Source: Acidobacteriota bacterium (GTDB taxonomy: Bacteria > Acidobacteriota > Vicinamibacteria > Vicinamibacterales > CAVVIG01). From it: a stretch of DNA of 19,412 nucleotides. Positions 6,872 to 13,094 of this stretch are shown here, in pieces. The number at the start of each line of letters is the position of its first letter. Positions within the stretch are counted from its first letter, which is position 1. The translations under genes and the position numbers were made by a program. The notes under the pieces were generated by a model, which ran no database searches, was not told the DNA's origin, and was given only the letters and a program-made list of their open reading frames with translations. The DNA is taken from NCBI GenBank assembly GCA_003223775.1, contig QHWK01000211.1, positions 1 through 19,412 on the forward strand. The letters are read 5' to 3'.

Positions 6872-9421
6872 TTATTCCTCACGCAGTGCTTCGATGGGCG
6901 CTACCCCCGACGCGCGCAGCGCCGGAAGCAATGACGCCGCGAGCACCGTCGCAAGCGATGTGGCTGCGGCGATCAACAGCGTTCGCAGATCACTGGGGGC
7001 GATGCCGTAGAGTTGTGCCCGGACGAGCCGCCCGCCGGCCCACGCGCACGGAGCGCCGATCAGCACACCGGGCACCGCGATCGCCAGACCGTCACGGACG
7101 ATCATCCAGACGACGGTCCCGCGCTCCGCGCCGAGCGCGACGCGCACACCGATCTCGCGAACCCGCGCCGCGACGGAGTACGCGAGCAGCCCGTACACGC
7201 CCATGCATGCCAGCAGGCTCGTGAGCGCCGCTGCGAATGCGGCCAGGCCTGCCGTGAAGCGCTGCTGCAACAGCGCGCGGTCGACCCATTGTGACGACGT
7301 GATGAAAAAATTGCGCAGAGATCGATGCCCCAGCGCCTTCACGACGCGCGTGTATCCGTCGCGCACGGTCGCGAGGTCGCCGCTCGCGCGGACGTACGCC
7401 ATCGGAAACTGCGACCTCGCCATGTCCTGCAGAATCGGCCGGAAGACGACGAACGGCCGCGGATCGTCGAGCTTGCCGTACGGGGCGTCGGCGACGACGC
7501 CGATCACTTCGATGTCCTGCGGGCAGCCCTGAAGGCCTGCGCTACAGCCGGCGAGCCGAATCCGGTGCCCGATGGCGTCGCCTGCCGGGAACAGCGCGCG
7601 CGCGAGCGACGCCGAGACGAGCGCCACGAACGGCTTTCCCGGGCCGTCGTCCCACGTGATGTCGCGGCCCTGCAGCCGCGGCAGCCGGAACAGATCGAAG
7701 AAGCCCGGCGATACGCACTCCGGCAGAGCGGCGACTTCGGATGTGGAGACGCCGTCGGCCCGCGTGTAGTGCTCCGTCGGGATCGGCCCCGTGACCCCGA
7801 AGTACGTCGGGTAATACACCGACAGCGCGGCCGCCTCGGCGCCCGGCATGTGGGCAAGTTCGCGGACGAGCGTCTGGTAGTACTCGGGTGTTAACAGCTG
7901 ATGATCTCCGGGTTCGCGATACGCGCGCGTGAAGACGATGCGCTGCGACTGGAGCGACGTATCGTTCGCCCGCAAGCGAGCCAGCGTGGCCATGAAGAGT
8001 CCGGCGCCGACCAGACACGTCATCGACAACGCGACCTGTGCGACGAGGAGGCCGCGCCCGAAGCGCCCGAACGAGCCGATCGTCCCGCGGCCGGGACGCA
8101 GGCATTCGTCCACGCGCGCCGCGACCGACCGCCACGCGGAGACGACGCCCATGGCGAGGCCGATCAAAAGAGTCAGCAGCGCCGTCGCGGCGAGCACGCC
8201 GGCATCGGGCGTCACCGCCGGAAACTTGCTGATGAGGAGGCCAGCCATGAGCGTCAATCTCACGACCCGGGTGATCCCCCACGCGAGCGGGATCGCACAG
8301 GCGAACGCCACGGCCGACAGCAGGATTCCGTCGACCAGCAGCTGCCAGAACACGCGCAGCGGGCTTCCACCCAGCGCGAGACGAATCGCGACCTGGTGAC
8401 GCCGCGTCAGCGAGCGCGCCAGCGTGAGGCCCGCGAGGTTGGCGCACGCGACCGCCAGGAGCATTCCCATCATGCCCAGGAGCATCCCGAGCGTGGTGCC
8501 GAACCGGGTGCGGAGAGCCGAAAAGCCTGACGCGAGCGGCGTCACGTCCACCCGCTGACGGAGCAGCGCCTCGCGCTCGGGTCCCGGTAATGTCGTGGGC
8601 AGCGTCGCCGCCTGAATCGACGGCCACAGCGCCGCCAGTTCCGCGCGCGCCGCGCCGATTGACACGCCGGGCGCAAGACGTCCTACCACGTTGGCGGATC
8701 GAGCCGGCCTGGACGGGTTGTCGCCGGTCGCTCGCATCAGCGTGAAGGGCGCGACGAGATCGGTCGTCCCATCGACTTCCACACCGAAGCTGTCCGCCGC
8801 GACGCCGATCACCGTCGCCGGCACCGCGTTGACCTTGATCGTCTCGCCGATGGCGGGACCATTCCCGAAGATGCGCCGGCGGAACGCCTCGCTGATCACG
8901 ACGACCGCGTCGTCCGAGTCGGTGAAGAACCGTCCCGCCGACAGCCGCGCGCCGACGATGTCGAAATAGGCCGGCGAGACGCCTGCCGTCCACGCGTCGA
9001 ACACGCCGGCACGCGTCTCGACGCGCAGGAGTCCTCCGCCGGAGTACATCGACATCTGCGCGAACGATCGCTGGGCGCTGCGGTACGCCTTGAACGGGTC
9101 GGCGTAGAAGTGGCCCGTCACGTTGGCCCGTGGATCGAGGGCCGACAGAGCCACGAGCTGTTCGGGACTGGGTACGGCGAGCGTTCGGAAGACGAGGGCG
9201 TTAAGCAGGCTGCCGACTGCCGTGGTCGCACCCATCGCCACCGTCAGCGTGACGACGACGATCAAGGAGAACGTCGGAGCCCGTCGCAGACTGCGAAAGG
9301 AATGCCGAACGTCAAGGCGTAGGGCGTCCCACTTCAGTGTGCAGATCGCGAGCAGAGGTTGCAACACACTGGGATCATACTCATCGAGCCGTGAGCCGCG
9401 AGAAACCCTTGCGACACACAC
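6872..9421 (-). CDS. ADOP-type permease (MacB_PCD + two FtsX domains, no ATPase)
   Basis: This membrane protein of about 849 residues has two repeats of a periplasmic core plus FtsX helices. The first helix is at about 52-78 (TFSLIVVVTLTVAMGATTAV). A MacB-like periplasmic core extends to about 290. Helices follow around 300-330, 350-385, 395-425 and 450-475. A second periplasmic core then leads to three C-terminal helices (last one LRTLLIAAATSLATVLAASL) and the usual ending APIEALREE. It has no nucleotide-binding domain. This matches the acidobacterial duplicated orphan permeases, thought to act in export or mechanotransmission. The start is uncertain: GTG 9421 has no ribosome site, and typical relatives begin near the WDALRLDVRH segment at residue ~31. 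The gene sits between two transposase relics, suggesting arrival by, or rearrangement through, mobile DNA. Confidence 0.88.
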   Translation of the reverse strand: MCVARVSRGSRLDEYDPSVLQPLLAICTLKWDALRLDVRHSFRSLRRAPTFSLIVVVTLTVAMGATTAVGSLLNALVFRTLAVPSPEQLVALSALDPRANVTGHFYADPFKAYRSAQRSFAQMSMYSGGGLLRVETRAGVFDAWTAGVSPAYFDIVGARLSAGRFFTDSDDAVVVISEAFRRRIFGNGPAIGETIKVNAVPATVIGVAADSFGVEVDGTTDLVAPFTLMRATGDNPSRPARSANVVGRLAPGVSIGAARAELAALWPSIQAATLPTTLPGPEREALLRQRVDVTPLASGFSALRTRFGTTLGMLLGMMGMLLAVACANLAGLTLARSLTRRHQVAIRLALGGSPLRVFWQLLVDGILLSAVAFACAIPLAWGITRVVRLTLMAGLLISKFPAVTPDAGVLAATALLTLLIGLAMGVVSAWRSVAARVDECLRPGRGTIGSFGRFGRGLLVAQVALSMTCLVGAGLFMATLARLRANDTSLQSQRIVFTRAYREPGDHQLLTPEYYQTLVRELAHMPGAEAAALSVYYPTYFGVTGPIPTEHYTRADGVSTSEVAALPECVSPGFFDLFRLPRLQGRDITWDDGPGKPFVALVSASLARALFPAGDAIGHRIRLAGCSAGLQGCPQDIEVIGVVADAPYGKLDDPRPFVVFRPILQDMARSQFPMAYVRASGDLATVRDGYTRVVKALGHRSLRNFFITSSQWVDRALLQQRFTAGLAAFAAALTSLLACMGVYGLLAYSVAARVREIGVRVALGAERGTVVWMIVRDGLAIAVPGVLIGAPCAWAGGRLVRAQLYGIAPSDLRTLLIAAATSLATVLAASLLPALRASGVAPIEALREE

Positions 9422-9437
9422 GAAGTCGCCGAGATCT

Positions 9438-9575
9438 ACGCTTCGCGATCAGCCGCCGATGCCACCGAAGGAGCGTCTAGGGCGTGACGACGAAGGATCG
9501 CCAGCGGTCCCGCGGCAGGAGTCGGCTTGCCGCCGCGAGGAAGAGCCGGTCGGTCCACGAAATGGTGGGACGATG
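9438..9575 (-). pseudogene. Transposase N-terminal fragment (HTH region) with internal stop
   Basis: Reading the minus strand from about 9575 gives HRPTISWTDRLFLAAASRLL, then PRDRWRSFVVTP, a TAG stop at 9477-9479, and TLLRWHRRLIAKR. This is the linker and helix-turn-helix region (roughly residues 45-90) of IS3-like integrase-core transposases, in which RLLPR...VTPxTLLRWHR is a typical block. The TAG most likely replaced a CAG or similar codon. Similarity is lost after IAKR at about 9438, just before the ADOP gene begins. The upstream first ~45 residues are not visible. The piece is too short for subfamily assignment, but it seems closer to the AAxSRLLPR group than to the GGLHHR group represented by the C-terminal fragment. 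Confidence 0.65.
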
Positions 9576-9659
9576 GATTCGTCGTCGGTAGCCAGACGAC
9601 CCGCAATTCTACGCTTCAGCGGCTGAGTCCCTCCGGTCGGGGGGCCCGATCAGTGCGAA

Positions 9660-9851
9660 CCCGAATTTTGTGCACCCTTCACGCTCCACACATACAGCAA
9701 CCTCGATAAGCGCGCAGCGGGCGCGTACGTGTTCAACGGCGGCTTCGGTCTCGGCGCCTACGCCGGTCGAGTGATCCGTATTCAATTTCGCGTCGTGACC
9801 GACGCGGTCAACGTGACGGCGCTCCGGATCGACGACGTGTCGCTCCGATGA
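9660..9851 (+). pseudogene. Orphan C-terminal fragment of a secreted jelly-roll protein
   Basis: The plus strand reads FTLHTYSNLDKRAAGAYVF, then YAGRVIRIQFRVVTDAVNVT, ending IDDVSLR and TGA at 9849-9851. The pattern 'HTYSNL - Y/FAGxxIRIxFR - TD - IDDVSL' is the terminal half of galactose-binding-like or MAM-like jelly-roll domains at the C-terminus of large secreted enzymes. No start codon with a ribosome site or upstream part of the protein is present, so about 60 residues of a much larger protein survive. Its stop codon directly abuts the stop codon of the amidohydrolase gene on the opposite strand, with no spacing. The region 9576-9660 between this and the transposase relic holds nothing recognisable. 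Confidence 0.55.
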
Positions 9852-11108
9852 CTACCGATCGCCCGATGACGATCTCGTTCCGGACTTCTGCGCGCCGGCC
9901 ACGTTCTTGTAGACCGTGCCGCCTTTCATCACGAAGACGACGCGCCGCACGGCCGTGATGTCCTGGAGCGGGTTGCCATCGGTCGCGATGATATCGGCTT
10001 CGAAGCCCGGGGCAATCGTGCCGATCGTCTTGTCGAGGGCGAGCGATCGCGCTGCGGTCGACGTCGCCGCCAGAATCGCGTCCATCGGCGGCTGGCCGCC
10101 GTCGCGCACGCGGTAGACGAACTCCTCGTAGTTGCGACCGTTCGCGCCGGCGACGGCGTCCGTGCCGAACACGATCGGGATCTTCCGCTTGAGCGCGCGC
10201 TTGAACGTGTCGATCCCGATCGGGATGCCTTCCTCCATGAATTTGAAGCCCTGCTCGTTGTAGTTGCCGCGACCAATGAACTTCGCCTTGTTCTCCAGGT
10301 AGTTGTGGAGCAGCAGCCCGAAGTTCGGATCGAAGTAGACCTGGCGCTGCGCCATCAAGTCGAGCACCTCGTCGGTCAGCCGATTGCCGTGCTCGATCGA
10401 GGTGCAGCCGGCGAGGATGGCGGCTTTCGCGCCCTCGGGCCCCTGCGCGTGTACCATGGCGCGCTTGCCGCGCGCGTGCGCCTCGCTGCACGCCGCCTGA
10501 ATCTGTGCGTCGCTCATCGTCTGGCCTCCGCCGTCGCGGATGCTCGATGTCGCGAACAGCTTGATGACGTCGGCGCCGTCGGCGGCAGCCTTCCGCACGA
10601 ACGCGCGAACCTGCTCCGGTGTCCCGGTCTTGTCCGTAATCGCCCGGAGAGAAGTCAGGATGCGAGGTCCGGGGATAATCCGGTCGGCAATCCAGTCGCG
10701 GAGGTCCTTGTCGATTTCGGCGCCTGGACTCTGCACCGTGGTGAAGCCGGCGAGCAGCGTGCGGTACGCGTTGCCCGCCGTGTACAGCATCGTCTGCTGC
10801 GGCGTTTCAGATCCCTCCTCCGGCAGTCGCCCCGTCTTGCGGTCGAAGTGGCCGCTGATGTGCGCGTGCGTGTCGATCCACCCCGGCATCACGGCGAGCC
10901 CGCGCAGGTCGTAAACAGGACCTTGCGCGGTCGTCTGGCCGATCGACTGGATTTTCGTGCCCCGCACCACGATATTGGTGTTTCGAAGCGTGTTGCCCGT
11001 CCCGTCGATGACGACGTCTGCTCTCAACGTGACCACCGGTTCCTGCGCGATGGATGCGATCGGCAGGCACAAGACGCCCGCGACGATGACGCCGATGAGT
11101 CTGGTCAT
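9852..11108 (-). CDS. Secreted amidohydrolase (imidazolonepropionase/prolidase-like)
   Basis: This 418-residue metal-dependent hydrolase of the amidohydrolase superfamily is predicted to be exported by the signal peptide at 1-21 (MTRLIGVIVAGVLCLPIA...AQ). A short beta-sandwich precedes the TIM barrel (VVIDGTGNT at 33-41, VMPGWIDTHAH at 73-83). The full binuclear metal set is visible: His81 and His83 (DTHAH), Lys183 (VIKLF, the carbamylated Lys), His220 (MVHAQG), His240 (SIEHGN) and Asp317 (FGTDA). The C-terminus closes with APGFEADIIATDGNPLQDI. Relatives cleave Xaa-Pro or other dipeptides or cyclic amides; the substrate here is not predictable. The start ATG 11108 has GGAG 5 nt upstream and places the signal peptide first, whereas the longer open frame lacks support. 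It is divergent from the secreted protein gene at 11245. Confidence 0.9.
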   Translation of the reverse strand: MTRLIGVIVAGVLCLPIASIAQEPVVTLRADVVIDGTGNTLRNTNIVVRGTKIQSIGQTTAQGPVYDLRGLAVMPGWIDTHAHISGHFDRKTGRLPEEGSETPQQTMLYTAGNAYRTLLAGFTTVQSPGAEIDKDLRDWIADRIIPGPRILTSLRAITDKTGTPEQVRAFVRKAAADGADVIKLFATSSIRDGGGQTMSDAQIQAACSEAHARGKRAMVHAQGPEGAKAAILAGCTSIEHGNRLTDEVLDLMAQRQVYFDPNFGLLLHNYLENKAKFIGRGNYNEQGFKFMEEGIPIGIDTFKRALKRKIPIVFGTDAVAGANGRNYEEFVYRVRDGGQPPMDAILAATSTAARSLALDKTIGTIAPGFEADIIATDGNPLQDITAVRRVVFVMKGGTVYKNVAGAQKSGTRSSSGDR

Positions 11109-11157
11109 GTCCACTCCGCGCGGCGTGGTTCGCCGCCGCCACTGCAGATTGTAGCGA

Positions 11158-11186
11158 TTGCTGTCGCGTAGAGGTCCCTGTAAGAT
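11158..11186 (+). promoter_or_regulatory. Candidate sigma70-type promoter for the gene at 11245
   Basis: TTGCTG at 11158-11163 and TAAGAT at 11181-11186 are separated by exactly 17 nt, in the 136-nt divergent region between the amidohydrolase and the secreted-protein genes. A transcript would start near 11193 and leave a leader of about 50 nt before the AAAGGAG ribosome site. The match to consensus is partial, so this is a candidate only. Confidence 0.3.
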
Positions 11187-11244
11187 GATGTCCGTTTCGG
11201 CCTCTCCTCGCAGCCTGGTGCGCGTTCGGATAAAGGAGCTCACC

Positions 11245-12285
11245 ATGCGTGTTCCAACTCTCGGGTCACTCGGCGCTTCAATCGTCGTGATCGCCGCGTT
11301 CGCGCCGGCTGTTTCCGCCGGTCAGACGTCGGCCTCCGGGCCTGCGGCAACGAAACAGACGCTGCCACGGACTCCGGATGGCCGGCCGGATCTTCAGGGT
11401 GTCTGGTTGAACAACGACGCCACTCCGCTGGAACGGCCGAAGGCGCTCGAGGGAAAACAATTCCTGACCGAAGAGGAAGTGGCCGTGCTCAGGAAGAACG
11501 CGGCGCGGCTCTTCGCGGGCGACGTGGACAGCGATGCCGCGGGAGGCGACAACTTCTTTCTGGCCGCGCTGGCGAATCCCGTCGTGTACAAGAACCGAAA
11601 CGCAACCGGCAGCGGCGTCGGAGCAAATAGGGAAATCGATAACCGAACGTCGCTGATCGTCGATCCGCCCGACGGGAAGATTCCTCTCATGACGCCGGCC
11701 GGGCGCCAGAGAAAGCTCGCGGCAGACGCCGCAGCATTCGCAGGAAACAGTTCGAGTCTACCGTCGGGCCCTGAAGATCTCAGCAACTTCATTCGGTGCC
11801 TCACCTATGGGGCTCCGAGGATCGGCGGCGCCGCTGCGAGCTACCACAACTACTACCAGATTGTGCAAACTCCCGGATACGTCATGTTCCTTTCGGAGGC
11901 GATGCACGACGCTCGGATCATTCCGCTCGATGGACGTCCGCATCTACCACAGACCATCCGCCGCTGGCTCGGCGATTCGCGAGGCCGGTGGGAGGGAAGC
12001 ACGCTCGTCGTCGACACGACGAATTATTCTCCGAACAGTACCCTGCTCGGATCGGCCGAGAACCTGCACGTGGTCGAGCGCTTCACACGCACTGCGCTCG
12101 ACAGGATTCGCTACGAAATGACGGTCGCGGATCCCACGACGTGGGCGACGCCCTGGACGGCAATGGTTCGGCTCAAACGGACAGACGACAGGATATATGA
12201 GGATGCGTGTCACGAGGGGAACCAGGCGGTGATGGAGGACATCCTTGCCGGGGCTCGCGCTGTTGAAAAGGCGGCTGTTCGCTAG
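11245..12285 (+). CDS. Uncharacterised secreted protein, acidobacterial family
   Basis: This 346-residue protein has a clear signal peptide (MRVPTLGSLGASIVVIAAF... cleaved near AVSAGQ). The mature part begins with PDGRPDLQGVWLNND, then TEEEVAVLRKNAARLF, DPPDGKIPLMTPAGRQR, a single Cys in RCLTYGAPRIG, YYQIVQTPGYVMFLSEAMHD, DGRPHLPQTIRRWLGDSRG, WEGSTLVVDTTNY, and a C-terminal RIYEDACHEGN. These blocks are typical of a family I recognise as abundant and often multicopy in Acidobacteria, with no assigned function; the two cysteines may pair. ATG 11245 is preceded by AAAGGAG with 6-nt spacing, so upstream in-frame starts are rejected. The next gene, FGE-like, follows after 14 nt on the same strand, suggesting co-transcription. 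It could be a periplasmic binding or enzyme-associated protein; no function is claimed. Confidence 0.8.
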   Translation: MRVPTLGSLGASIVVIAAFAPAVSAGQTSASGPAATKQTLPRTPDGRPDLQGVWLNNDATPLERPKALEGKQFLTEEEVAVLRKNAARLFAGDVDSDAAGGDNFFLAALANPVVYKNRNATGSGVGANREIDNRTSLIVDPPDGKIPLMTPAGRQRKLAADAAAFAGNSSSLPSGPEDLSNFIRCLTYGAPRIGGAAASYHNYYQIVQTPGYVMFLSEAMHDARIIPLDGRPHLPQTIRRWLGDSRGRWEGSTLVVDTTNYSPNSTLLGSAENLHVVERFTRTALDRIRYEMTVADPTTWATPWTAMVRLKRTDDRIYEDACHEGNQAVMEDILAGARAVEKAAVR

Positions 12286-12299
12286 GCCAGGATCGCGCG

Positions 12300-13007
12300 A
12301 TGCCCGATTCACGCATATCGACACTCGATTCGGCATTTGCGGCAATCCCTGCCGGTTGGTTCATGATGGGGACCGATCGCGGCCAGGAGGACGAACGGCC
12401 GCCGCATCGCGTCTTCGTCGACGGCTTCGAGCTTGCCGTCCATCCGATCACTCGCGCCGAATACGCGCGCTTCGTGGCTGCGACAGGGCACGACGAGCCC
12501 AAGGAGTGGTCGCATCCACTGTTCGCACAACCGGACCTCCCTGTCGTCGGCGTCAGCTGGCTCGACGCGGTCGATTATTGCGCGTGGCGATCAGCAGAAG
12601 AAGGACGCGCCGTGCGGCTTCCGACGGAAGCGGAATGGGAGCATGCCGCGCGAGGACGACAAACAGCGCTGTTTCCGTGGGGCGACGTGATGCCTGCCTG
12701 GATTCCGAACGGCGGCCGCGGCCCGTTGCCGGCGCCGTGGCCCGTGACGCTCGGCGAGCCGACCGATTTCGGTTTGTTCGGCATCTCGACAAACATCCAC
12801 GAATGGTGCGCCGACTGGCACGACACGAATTACTACAGCCGGTCGCTCGAGCGGAATCCTGCCGGCCCCGACACCGGCGCCCGGCGTGCCTCGCGCGGCG
12901 GCGCCTGGCGCCACGCGTACACGATGTGCCGTGTCACGCTGCGGAGCAAGCTCGATCCGTCGTTCCGCTACAACGACTATGGGTTCCGCGTGGCGCGCAG
13001 CGTGTGA
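12300..13007 (+). CDS. Formylglycine-generating-enzyme-like (SUMF1/FGE-sulfatase domain) protein
   Basis: This 235-residue protein is almost entirely one FGE-sulfatase fold. It opens with IPAGWFMMGTDRG (16-28) and ERPPHRVFVDGFELAVHPIT (32-51). It continues with PVVGVSWLDAVDYCAW (81-96), the hallmark LPTEAEWEHAARG (108-119), FPWGD, NIHEWCADW (165-173), RGGAWRHAYTMC (199-210) and a terminal YGFRVARS. In true formylglycine-generating enzymes the last block holds two cysteines five apart. Here the first is His205 and the second is Cys210, so sulfatase-maturing activity is unlikely, and a role like that of EgtB- or PvdO-type relatives is possible. There is no signal peptide, so it is predicted to be cytoplasmic. 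ATG 12300 follows AGGA at about 8 nt. It is probably co-transcribed with the secreted protein 14 nt upstream. Confidence 0.88.
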   Translation: MPDSRISTLDSAFAAIPAGWFMMGTDRGQEDERPPHRVFVDGFELAVHPITRAEYARFVAATGHDEPKEWSHPLFAQPDLPVVGVSWLDAVDYCAWRSAEEGRAVRLPTEAEWEHAARGRQTALFPWGDVMPAWIPNGGRGPLPAPWPVTLGEPTDFGLFGISTNIHEWCADWHDTNYYSRSLERNPAGPDTGARRASRGGAWRHAYTMCRVTLRSKLDPSFRYNDYGFRVARSV

Positions 13008-13094
13008 GCCCGCCGTTATGAGCGCTTTCCCTGTGCCAGGTTGCGAACGTCGACTGCGGACGAACAGGATCGCGCGCCCCGCTGAACGTCCGCG

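Noticed and set aside
7542..8993. 483-residue open frame on the minus strand inside the ADOP gene
   Set aside because: Low-complexity Arg/Gly/Ala translation in another frame of the same strand; the ADOP frame carries the recognisable domains.
11109..11246. Longer N-terminus for the amidohydrolase, and likewise 11158-11244 for the divergent gene
   Set aside because: Both extensions put extra residues before a clear signal peptide, while good ribosome sites exist at the internal ATGs (11108 and 11245).
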